Positions 1 through 5,762 of a stretch of DNA of 9,999 nucleotides are shown here, piece after piece. This DNA comes from an uncultured Ilumatobacter sp. Lineage in GTDB: Bacteria; Actinomycetota; Acidimicrobiia; Acidimicrobiales; Ilumatobacteraceae. Below the pieces are notes generated by a model. That model saw only the letters and a program-made list of their open reading frames with translations. It searched no databases and had not been told where the DNA came from. A program made the translations under genes and the position numbers. Location: NCBI GenBank assembly GCA_938049325.1, contig CALICC010000248.1:1-9999 (forward strand). Reading direction: 5' to 3'. Every line of letters begins with the position of its first letter. Position 1 is the stretch's first letter.

Positions 1-29
1 CTCTCCGATCTCGATCATCTGGACTTGAT

Positions 30-119
30 CGCGGCAACGCTCGCCTGATTGTCGCGGCAACGCTCGCCTGATTGTCGCGGCAACGCTCGCGTGATTGTCG
101 CGGCAACGCTCGCCTGACT
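30..119. repeat. Four tandem copies of a 23-bp direct repeat
   Basis: The unit CGCGGCAACGCTCGCCTGAT followed by TGT recurs with an exact 23-bp period, with copies beginning at 30, 53, 76 and 99. The third copy has one change (CGCGTG for CGCCTG) and the fourth ends CTGACT. Each of the three junctions between copies (49-60, 72-83, 95-106) forms an imperfect palindrome TTGtCGCGgCAA, i.e. TTG-N-CGCG-N-CAA. The first copy is preceded by the related TTGATCGCGGCAA (25-37). A 23-bp period is not a multiple of three, which argues against a coding repeat. It lies about 110 bp upstream of the first gene. Possible roles are a multi-site operator, an intergenic repeat family, or the tail of an upstream gene's 3' region. 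Function is unknown. Confidence 0.9.
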
Positions 120-182
120 GGGAGGGCATCGCGGCGTGTCCTTGCGCCGCCGTGAGCAAGCAGCCAGACTCGTAGACGAATC

Positions 183-204
183 CGATCGTTGCTCTCGACG
201 ATCG
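183..204. repeat. Inverted repeat upstream of the first gene
   Basis: CGATCGT (183-189) and ACGATCG (198-204) are perfect inverted copies separated by 8 bases. Each arm contains the palindrome CGATCG. The element ends 27 bases before the ATG at 232, so it would lie in the leader or near the promoter. It could be an operator or a leader hairpin. CGATCG-like words are common in this DNA, so chance is a real alternative. Confidence 0.4.
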
Positions 205-219
205 AAACCGGGCTGGTCG

Positions 220-225
220 AAGGGG
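220..225 (+). promoter_or_regulatory. Ribosome binding site of the DUF2510 protein
   Basis: AAGGGG sits six bases before ATG 232. This favours 232 over the in-frame upstream GTG at 136, whose extra 32 codons overlap the inverted repeat and have no family support. Confidence 0.65.
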
Positions 226-231
226 AACAAC

Positions 232-771
232 ATGGGCGCAGGCGCAACACCAGCTGGCTGGTATCCCGACGTCGAGCGCCCTGGCGGCGAGCGCTATTGG
301 GACGGGTCTGCATGGACCGAAGACCGCCGCAGCGGAACGGGCGGCCAGCCTGGCGTCGGTGGTCCGTCGTTCGGTTCGCTGCCGGGAGCCGGACAACCGA
401 ACGCTGGCTACGGTCCGCCGGGAACGCCGTCGTCCTTTGGTCAACCCGCGTTCGGGGCGCCGCAGGGGTATCAGCCCTATGCCGGGTTTGGTCGCGCGTA
501 CGCAAAGAGCTCGAATGCGGGGCTCGCGCTGGGCCTGTCGATCGCCAGCATCTTCTTCAGTTTCTGCTGCGGAATCGGCGCACTGCTCGCGATCCCCGGC
601 GCAGTGATGGGGTGGAACGAGATGAAAGCGGTCGACCGTGGTGAAGTCGATCCCAGCAATCGCGGGACAGCAAAGGCAGCATTTGTCATCAGCGTCATCG
701 TGCTGGGCATCGTCGCCGCGCTCATCGTCAGCTACGGCGTGCTGATCGCGATCGCGGCGGGCACGTCATGA
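232..771 (+). CDS. DUF2510/DUF4190 small membrane protein
   Basis: This 179-residue protein begins with a DUF2510 motif (residues 8-33: GWYPD, RYWDG, W) and continues into a Gly/Pro/Tyr/Phe-rich low-complexity linker (34-90). It ends in a DUF4190-like membrane unit with hydrophobic segments at about 97-127 and 148-175, split by a polar loop containing GWNEMKAVDRGEV. DUF2510 is a short actinobacterial module usually placed at the cytosolic N-terminus of membrane proteins; its biochemical role is not known. The start at 232 follows an AAGGGG ribosome site and puts DUF2510 at the very N-terminus, as is usual. Its stop (769-771) overlaps an ATG at 768. It is the first gene of the run. Family assignment is from visible motifs; a role in the signalling locus is only inferred from position. 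Confidence 0.85.
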   Translation: MGAGATPAGWYPDVERPGGERYWDGSAWTEDRRSGTGGQPGVGGPSFGSLPGAGQPNAGYGPPGTPSSFGQPAFGAPQGYQPYAGFGRAYAKSSNAGLALGLSIASIFFSFCCGIGALLAIPGAVMGWNEMKAVDRGEVDPSNRGTAKAAFVISVIVLGIVAALIVSYGVLIAIAAGTS

Positions 772-872
772 CGAACTCCTCTTCAACCGAAGGTGAACAT
801 CCCGCGACGCGTCTGCCGATCGCGGGAGATCGTGTCGGCAGCTGTTCTATGCTCCGACCGGACTTGCCATGA
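768..872 (+). CDS. Possible 34-residue ORF coupled at both ends
   Basis: ATG 768 overlaps the stop of the DUF2510 gene (ATGA), and this ORF's own stop (870-872) overlaps the DUF2752 start (ATG 869), again as ATGA. It would encode a polar 34-residue peptide starting MTNSSSTEGEHPATRL and ending RPDLP. There is no membrane segment or recognisable domain. Third-position GC is about 58%, modest for this DNA, and there is no strong ribosome site. It fills what would otherwise be a 97-base gap. It may be a real small protein, a leader whose translation couples the two flanking genes, or chance. No function can be assigned. Confidence 0.3.
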   Translation: MTNSSSTEGEHPATRLPIAGDRVGSCSMLRPDLP

Positions 873-1342
873 CGATCGTCGACACCCCGCAGCATGACCA
901 CGGCCATCAACACGGCCATGACCACGATCACGTCTCGGCGACGCGCTCGTTCGTCGCCTGGTTCGCGAGTTCGCCGTTGCGTCTTGTTGCCACGGCTGCT
1001 GGAGCGGTGCTGTTGGTCGACGCCGGCGGAACCGACGACGGCGCGGGTCTCTGCATCTTTCGCCGATGCACCGGGGGATACTGCCCGGGATGCGGCCTGA
1101 CGCGTTCTGCGAAGCACCTGACGCGCGGTGAGGTCGGTGCGGCATGGCGTGACCACCCGTGGTTGGTGATGCTCGCAGTGCAACTCCTCGTGGTGGGCGC
1201 CGTGTACGCCGGGTTCGGCCGGCTGCGTGAGCGGCTGAACTCCAGCAGGTTCTTGTTGATGGTCGGGGCTGTGAACGTCGTCTTGATCTTCGGCGTGTGG
1301 CTCGTTCGCCTCGCCAACGGGTCGATTCCGCGCTTCTTCTGA
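869..1342 (+). CDS. DUF2752 membrane protein with His-rich N-terminus
   Basis: This 157-residue protein carries the DUF2752 signature around residues 70-98: GYCPGCGLTRS, then the spaced RGEVGAAWRDHPW. Hydrophobic segments are at about 37-51, 98-115 and 127-147. Two further cysteines (C62, C67) precede the CPGC pair (C72, C75), giving four Cys in a short span. Residues 9-21 are a His/Asp/Gly run (HDHGHQHGHDHDH), which could bind metal ions and is not part of the core family. DUF2752 has no established biochemical function. The start at 869 is the only ATG/GTG/TTG in frame after the preceding stop codon at 794. Its stop shares one base with the ATG of the phosphatase gene (TGATG, 1340-1344), so the two are probably co-translated. 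Confidence 0.87.
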   Translation: MTIVDTPQHDHGHQHGHDHDHVSATRSFVAWFASSPLRLVATAAGAVLLVDAGGTDDGAGLCIFRRCTGGYCPGCGLTRSAKHLTRGEVGAAWRDHPWLVMLAVQLLVVGAVYAGFGRLRERLNSSRFLLMVGAVNVVLIFGVWLVRLANGSIPRFF

Positions 1343-2178
1343 TGTCGGACGCCACCGGTCGATACGAGATGCCAGCTGGTGTCCGCCTCGTCGGGGCCGG
1401 GGCGACACATGTCGGTGGAGTGCGTGAGCACAACGAGGACTCGTTCTCCGTCACTCATCACGTCTGTGTCGTCGCCGACGGAATGGGCGGACATCGGGCG
1501 GGCGAGGTTGCCAGCCAGCTCGTGACGCAGCTACTCGTCGATCATGTGGCCGCGCATGAGATCGACATCGCCGACCTGCCGCCTCTCGTGTCGAGGCTCA
1601 ACGATGCGGTCAATCGCAAAGGCATCGAGAACGGCACACAGGGGATGGGAACCACGGCGGTCGGCGTCGTGGTCGTCGCGAACGGCGACACCCCTTCTGC
1701 GGTCGTGTTCAACGTCGGTGACTCGCGTTGCTACCGCCTCTCGGGCAACGCCATGGATCAGCTGACGCGAGATCACTCGCACGTCCAAGAGTTGGTCGAG
1801 GCCGGTCGCATCACCGCAGACGAAGCCATCACCCATCCGTTGCGCAACGTGATCACGCGGTCGCTGGGATGCGATGCATCGGTCGAGGCTGACTTTCACG
1901 TCCTGCCCGCCGAGGACTGCCGGTTGTTGTTGTGCTCGGACGGGCTCTCCGGCGAAGTCGACGATGCTCGACTGGCGGACATTCTCGGACAGCACCCGGA
2001 TCCGGCAACCGCGGCCGCAACGTTGGTCGCGGCGGCGCTCGAAGGGCGCGCTCCAGACAACGTCACGGCGCTGGTCGTCGATGTCGGTCACGGGCGCCCG
2101 GTCGATGCGGTTCTTGCCGCTGCCGATCGTGGCGTCGTCACCGAAGAAATCGACGTCGACGAGATCAACGCGCCGTGA
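1342..2178 (+). CDS. PP2C-family Ser/Thr protein phosphatase
   Basis: This 278-residue protein should remove phosphate from Ser/Thr residues using two metal ions, as PstP/PrpC-type bacterial PP2C enzymes do. Motifs in order are VREHNEDSF (27-35), VADGMGGHRAGE with metal-binding D46 (44-55), GMGTTAV (101-107), NVGDSRCYRL (124-133), LTRDHS (141-146), HPLRNVITRSLG (165-176), LLLCSDGLS with D200 (195-203) and APDNVTALV with D239 (237-245). All expected metal-site acids are present. No membrane helix is visible, unlike mycobacterial PstP, so it should be cytosolic. It ends in a short acidic tail. ATG 1342 overlaps the previous stop; GTG 1297 and ATG 1369 are alternatives. Likely substrates are the kinase(s) and FHA partners encoded downstream. 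Confidence 0.95.
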   Translation: MSDATGRYEMPAGVRLVGAGATHVGGVREHNEDSFSVTHHVCVVADGMGGHRAGEVASQLVTQLLVDHVAAHEIDIADLPPLVSRLNDAVNRKGIENGTQGMGTTAVGVVVVANGDTPSAVVFNVGDSRCYRLSGNAMDQLTRDHSHVQELVEAGRITADEAITHPLRNVITRSLGCDASVEADFHVLPAEDCRLLLCSDGLSGEVDDARLADILGQHPDPATAAATLVAAALEGRAPDNVTALVVDVGHGRPVDAVLAAADRGVVTEEIDVDEINAP

Positions 2179-2214
2179 TCGCACATCCGACGATCTGATT
2201 GAGGCACGATAGGG

Positions 2215-2225
2215 GCACTCAGTGC
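2215..2225. repeat. Short inverted repeat before the FHA gene
   Basis: GCACT-C-AGTGC is a perfect 11-bp dyad within the 66-bp gap between the phosphatase and the FHA gene, ending 19 bases before ATG 2245. It is short enough to arise by chance, but it is well placed for a regulator site. No convincing -35/-10 pair was found beside it. Confidence 0.25.
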
Positions 2226-2230
2226 ACGAC

Positions 2231-2238
2231 AAGGGAGA
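2231..2238 (+). promoter_or_regulatory. Ribosome binding site deciding the FHA gene start
   Basis: AAGGGAGA lies six bases from ATG 2245 but only three from GTG 2242, favouring 2245. A third ATG at 2240 meets a stop immediately. Confidence 0.65.
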
Positions 2239-2244
2239 CATGTG

Positions 2245-3789
2245 ATGACCGACAGCACCGATAACGACAACGACAACAATGCATCATCAGGTCTCGAGTG
2301 GGGTACGACGTCGTTCGTGCCTGGCTCGCATGTCGGCCTTGTTGCCCGCAACACGATCGGACTGATCGCTCGCGAGAACCCGTCCACGCGTCAGCAACTC
2401 TGGGCGCTGGTGTCGTCGGACGCCACCATCGACGACATTCTCGAGGAGCTGTCGGCGACCGGACTGAAGTCGCTGCCCGACTTTGCCCTCGCCCAGGTCG
2501 AAGGCGACAACGTACGAGTCGTCGCCCGCGGAAGCGCCTCGGTGTCGGCTGAATCGACGTCGGGCTCAGCCAAGGAGATCGACGCATCAGACGTTCGAAC
2601 GTGGGTCGAAGACGTCGTTGCCGACGTCGTCAGCGTCACCGTCACCCTGGCTGGTGGCGAAGCCGATGCCGACGTCGGAGCCGCTGACGGCGGATTCGCG
2701 GTACTCGCCGGCTCGGTCCCGGCCGCGTCGATGACCCGTCGATTCGATGTCGCCGACGCGTTCGCTGCCGATGCCGATGGCTGGGTGTCCACCGAGGTCG
2801 CGACCCCGGCGGCTGCCGCCGTCGCCGACGACACCGATCAGGCGGAGCCACAGCTCGCTGAGGCACCTGATGTCGAGCTCGAACTCGAACCTGTTGAAAC
2901 TGACGCTGCTGGCGACGCGGATCCGTTTGCGCCAGCTGACGACGTCGTCTCACCGGCGAACGTCGATGCCGACCCGGAGCTGCAGCCCGAAGTCGAGGCC
3001 GAAGATGAAGCGGTCGGACCCGACGTCGAGCCCGAACCGCATTCGATGTTCGCCGCCGAATCCGAGCCACCGGCGGCGCCGAGCTCGCCGCAACCGACGA
3101 TGGATCCGTCCGGCGCACTCCTCCAGCCGGCCGAGCCACAGCCCGCGCCACCGCAGCCACCGGCACCGATCGTCACGGGAGCCGAGGCCATGGGCCCCGG
3201 ACCGGCTGACCCGGCGGTCGTCGAGTCGTCGAGCGACATGGCGCCGATCGCTGAACCCGACCGACCAGCCCCGTTCGACGTGCAGGCCGATCTTGAACAG
3301 TCGCTCGACGACAGCGCCGGCTTCGCTCCGGACGACAGCGCAGCGTTTGCGCCGGACGACAGCGCCGGCTTCGCGCCGGACGGCGGCGCCGGTGTCGTGC
3401 CGGTCGCGCCCGAGGACAGCGCCGGACTCGCTCCCGAAGCGCTCCCGGTCGTCGGGGTGCTCGCGTTCTCCAACGGTGAACGAATCAACGTCGACCGCTC
3501 GATCCTCATCGGCCGCAACCCGAAGGTCACGGGGAGCGTCGACGGCCCGCTGCCCTACATCATGAAATACGAAGGACCTGGTCAGGGCTTGTCGCGTACA
3601 CACGCCGAAGTCCGAATCGAGGACGGCAAGCTCGTCCTCGAAGACCTCCGTTCTACCAATGGCACCGACGTCCAGTTGCCGGGCCAACAGCGGCATCGTT
3701 TGCAGGGCGGCGAGCCCATCGTGGTCGTGCCAGGCACGCTGATCGACTTCGGTGAAGAGCTGCACTGCACCGTCGAAACGGCGCTCTGA
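2245..3789 (+). CDS. Long acidic FHA-domain protein
   Basis: This 514-residue protein has three parts. Residues ~20-165 form a folded N-terminal region (GLEWGTTSFVPG, LWALVSSDATIDDILEEL, SLPDFALAQVEGDNVRVVARG) of a kind seen in actinobacterial FHA proteins near kinase genes; its function is unknown. Residues ~170-400 are a disordered Asp/Glu/Pro/Ala-rich linker containing repeats of DDSAGFAP (355-378, related copies to 397). Residues ~402-514 are a C-terminal FHA domain with the key residues visible: IGR (422-424), LSRTH (449-453), LRSTNGT (468-474). FHA domains bind phosphothreonine peptides, so this is a probable phospho-reader for the local kinases. No membrane segment or signal peptide is seen. 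It follows the phosphatase by 66 bp and precedes a second FHA gene by 11 bp. Confidence 0.92.
   Translation: MTDSTDNDNDNNASSGLEWGTTSFVPGSHVGLVARNTIGLIARENPSTRQQLWALVSSDATIDDILEELSATGLKSLPDFALAQVEGDNVRVVARGSASVSAESTSGSAKEIDASDVRTWVEDVVADVVSVTVTLAGGEADADVGAADGGFAVLAGSVPAASMTRRFDVADAFAADADGWVSTEVATPAAAAVADDTDQAEPQLAEAPDVELELEPVETDAAGDADPFAPADDVVSPANVDADPELQPEVEAEDEAVGPDVEPEPHSMFAAESEPPAAPSSPQPTMDPSGALLQPAEPQPAPPQPPAPIVTGAEAMGPGPADPAVVESSSDMAPIAEPDRPAPFDVQADLEQSLDDSAGFAPDDSAAFAPDDSAGFAPDGGAGVVPVAPEDSAGLAPEALPVVGVLAFSNGERINVDRSILIGRNPKVTGSVDGPLPYIMKYEGPGQGLSRTHAEVRIEDGKLVLEDLRSTNGTDVQLPGQQRHRLQGGEPIVVVPGTLIDFGEELHCTVETAL
3307..3435 (+). repeat. In-frame 24-bp coding repeats in the FHA linker
   Basis: Copies begin at 3307, 3331, 3355 and (degenerate) 3379, with a further diverged copy at 3412-3435 after a 9-base insert. 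Each encodes an 8-residue unit of the DDSAGFAP type. The period is a multiple of three, so copy number could change without breaking the reading frame. Confidence 0.85.
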
Positions 3790-3800
3790 GCCCTCACACC

Positions 3801-4499
3801 ATGGGTCTCACGCTCGAATTCATCGGCGAACAAACCGAGCTGACCCCCAACGTCACGTTCGTCATCGGGCGCGAGGGGGATCTCGTTGTCGACGACAATC
3901 CGTTCCTGCATCGCCAGTTCCTCACGCTCTCGGACGAGTCTGGTGTCTGGGTGTTGAGCAATGTCGGTGATCGACTCGCCGCGACCATCTCAGATCCCGA
4001 GGGCCGCCTCGAGGCGTTCCTCGGCCCGGGCGCAGCGCTCCCGATCGTGTTCGCCGAGACGATGGTCCGGTTCACCGCCGGTCCGACGACCTACGAGTTC
4101 ACGCTGCGCAACGACGAACCCGCATTCAAGGCGAATCCGCTGCGCGACGAACCGCTCGACGACACCGGTACCACGATCGGACGCGTCGAGCTCACCCCCG
4201 ACCAACTCCTCTTGATCCTCGCTCTTGCCGAGTCGGGACTACAGACCGGGGGTGGGGCGTCGGCGGTGCTCCCCACCTCCGCTCAGGCTGCACGTCGACT
4301 TGGTTGGACCACCACGAAGTTCAATCGCAAACTCGACAACGAGTGCGACAAGCTCAGCAAGCTCGGAGTCCGTGGACTCCAAGGTGACGCGGGACGGCTC
4401 GCCTCGAATCGGCGGGCTCGCCTCGTCGAATACGCCTTGGCCGTTCGGCTCGTGACGCGGGACGACTTGGCAACGCTCGATGCCGCAACCGTGACGTGA
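3801..4499 (+). CDS. FHA-domain protein with helical HTH-like C-terminus
   Basis: This 232-residue protein has an N-terminal FHA-type fold (~1-105). VIGREGD (21-27) keeps the strand-3 Arg, and LHRQF (36-40) keeps the His, but the usual Ser of SxxH is Leu/Phe and the STNGT turn is replaced by NVGDR, so phosphopeptide binding may be altered. Residues ~130-215 are helical: LTPDQLLLILALAE, then PTSAQAARRLGWTTTKFNRKLDNEC, which looks like a winged helix-turn-helix of the kind attached to FHA domains in other actinobacterial proteins. It may turn phosphorylation into DNA binding; this is inference. The start at 3801 lies 11 bases after the previous FHA gene with no strong ribosome site, suggesting coupling. 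The next gene begins 6 bases after its stop. Confidence 0.82.
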   Translation: MGLTLEFIGEQTELTPNVTFVIGREGDLVVDDNPFLHRQFLTLSDESGVWVLSNVGDRLAATISDPEGRLEAFLGPGAALPIVFAETMVRFTAGPTTYEFTLRNDEPAFKANPLRDEPLDDTGTTIGRVELTPDQLLLILALAESGLQTGGGASAVLPTSAQAARRLGWTTTKFNRKLDNECDKLSKLGVRGLQGDAGRLASNRRARLVEYALAVRLVTRDDLATLDAATVT

Positions 4500-4505
4500 C
4501 GCTCG

Positions 4506-5630
4506 ATGTGTGAGCTGTGTGGTCCGCGTATCTCGCGGCGCACAGCGCTCGCACTGGCAGGCGGGGTTCTTGCTACTGCGATCTCCACCAACCAGCTCGC
4601 GTCGGCCACCGCGTCCGTCGCCGTGGCGCCGAGTGGGCTTGAGATCGAACCCAGGTCGAGGTGGGCCGGCGACGGTCGGCCGGCGCTCGGCCCGATCGAA
4701 TCCGAAGACGTTCGATTTCTCCTCGTCCACCACTCGGCATCTCAGATCGGTGCAGACCCCATCGGAGTGATGCGGTCGATCTACGACTTTCACACCGGCC
4801 CGGAAAAGGGGTGGATCGACGTTGCGTACAACTTCTTCATCGACCAGCGCGGCGTCGTGTACGAAGGGCGGACCGGCAGCCTCGAAGGTGCGGTGAGGCC
4901 GAGCGCAACAGGGGGCAACCAGGGGTTCTCGCAGCTCGTGTGTCTCCTCGGTGACTTCACCGACGAGCTCCCGACCGACTTGGCCATGAACTCGTTGGTC
5001 GCGACGCTGTCGTGGCTCGCCGAGCGCCACGGTGTCGACACCGCTGTGGGAGCTACGACGAGCTTCATCTCTCGCGGTTCGAATCTGTGGCCATCCGGCG
5101 AGCAGGTTCTGGCCGACACAGTGTCGGGGCACCGGGAAATGAGCCGGACGGCGTGTCCCGGTGATGCGTTCTATCCCGTGCTCAAAGACGAGATCCGGTC
5201 TCGCGTGGCAACGGCGTCGCCACCGCCCACTCCAGTTTCGACAGCACCCGACGACGCTCGAGTCCCGCCTGTCACGCGAGCAACGATTCCGCCGACCACC
5301 ACAACCGAACCGAGCCCTCCGACGTCGGCGGCCTCGGTGCCGTCGTCAGAGCCCGATGCCGCCACGGGGTCGGCCAGCGCCACGACATCGGCGTCGACGG
5401 GATCAGCCGCCGCTTCGAGCACAGTTCAGGAGCCGGTGGGGGACAGCACCGTGAATGCAACGTCGTCGTCGGAAACCTCCGGGCGCGGCGTCAACGTCGG
5501 GCTCGCGTTGGTCAGTGGTGCGGCCGTTGTGATCGGAAGTGCCGCGGTGGTCAAGGGGGCCCGTCGCTCCGGTCGATCGGGTGACGACGAACCCAACCCG
5601 GCGCAGCCGGACGTCGACGTTGGCACGTGA
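4506..5630 (+). CDS. Tat-exported, membrane-anchored amidase (PGRP/Amidase_2)
   Basis: This 374-residue protein should cleave, or at least bind, peptidoglycan at the N-acetylmuramoyl-L-alanine bond. A twin-arginine signal is seen at residues 8-37 (RISRRTALALAGG, then hydrophobic to ASATA). The Amidase_2/PGRP domain spans ~46-235 with zinc ligands H75 (LLVHHSASQ), H209 (SGHRE) and C217 (RTACPGD) and catalytic-type Y108 (DVAYNFF), so it looks active. A long Pro/Thr/Ser-rich spacer (238-327), a membrane helix (~329-349) and a charged, basic then acidic cytosolic tail follow. It would stand on the outer face, tethered through the wall by the spacer. The extreme N-terminus MCELC adds a CxxC pair ahead of the Tat motif, which is unusual. 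It sits 6 bases after the FHA/HTH gene and before the kinase control region. Confidence 0.9.
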   Translation: MCELCGPRISRRTALALAGGVLATAISTNQLASATASVAVAPSGLEIEPRSRWAGDGRPALGPIESEDVRFLLVHHSASQIGADPIGVMRSIYDFHTGPEKGWIDVAYNFFIDQRGVVYEGRTGSLEGAVRPSATGGNQGFSQLVCLLGDFTDELPTDLAMNSLVATLSWLAERHGVDTAVGATTSFISRGSNLWPSGEQVLADTVSGHREMSRTACPGDAFYPVLKDEIRSRVATASPPPTPVSTAPDDARVPPVTRATIPPTTTTEPSPPTSAASVPSSEPDAATGSASATTSASTGSAAASSTVQEPVGDSTVNATSSSETSGRGVNVGLALVSGAAVVIGSAAVVKGARRSGRSGDDEPNPAQPDVDVGT

Positions 5631-5644
5631 GGTGACAATCACCT
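5630..5644. repeat. Perfect inverted repeat overlapping a putative -35 box
   Basis: AGGTGA-CAA-TCACCT is a 6-bp dyad with a 3-base centre, starting on the last base of the amidase stop codon. It covers the GTGACA hexamer proposed as a -35 element, as an operator would. It has no T-run, so it is a poor candidate terminator. Confidence 0.5.
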
Positions 5645-5661
5645 ACCTGACCTCGTAGATT
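5632..5661 (+). promoter_or_regulatory. Candidate promoter of the kinase operon
   Basis: GTGACA (5632-5637, five of six matches to TTGACA) is followed after 18 bases by TAGATT (5656-5661, four of six matches to TATAAT). A transcript would begin near 5668, giving a leader of about 95 bases before the kinase start. It lies in the 132-bp gap, the largest between genes after position 232. Promoter consensus in this group is loose, so this is tentative. Confidence 0.35.
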
Positions 5662-5698
5662 CGGTGCCTAGTGGGAGGTCCAAACAGGCGAGTTCGAT

Positions 5699-5716
5699 CT
5701 TCAGTTGGCACTGAAG
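5699..5716. repeat. Perfect hairpin in the kinase leader
   Basis: CTTCAGT-TGGC-ACTGAAG is a 7-bp perfect inverted repeat with a 4-base loop, 46 bases before the kinase start. In RNA it would form a compact stem-loop; in DNA it could be an operator. No T-run follows, so it is unlikely to be an intrinsic terminator. Confidence 0.5.
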
Positions 5717-5762
5717 CAGCATCGGCGGCTTCTGCTGGGCGCTCGATCGACCCAGGGGCCGT

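Noticed and set aside
30..119. CRISPR-like array
   Set aside because: The copies are directly adjacent with no unique spacers, and no cas genes are present.
136..231. GTG 136 as the start of the DUF2510 protein
   Set aside because: It would add 32 residues without family support and ignore the AAGGGG site before ATG 232.
1297..1341. GTG 1297 as the start of the PP2C gene
   Set aside because: It would overlap the DUF2752 gene by 46 bases; ATG 1342 gives a one-base TGATG overlap and a normal N-terminus.
2838..3530. Long minus-strand ORF opposite the FHA linker
   Set aside because: It is a low-complexity Ser/Gly/Ala product of the repetitive GC-rich linker read backwards, with no domain; the + strand FHA gene explains the region.
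4239..5132. Minus-strand 297-codon ORF across the FHA/HTH and amidase genes
   Set aside because: It lies across two genes with clear conserved motifs and itself has no recognisable motif, so it is a shadow frame.
5630..5644. Intrinsic terminator after the amidase gene
   Set aside because: The stem is short, starts on the stop codon and has no following T-run.
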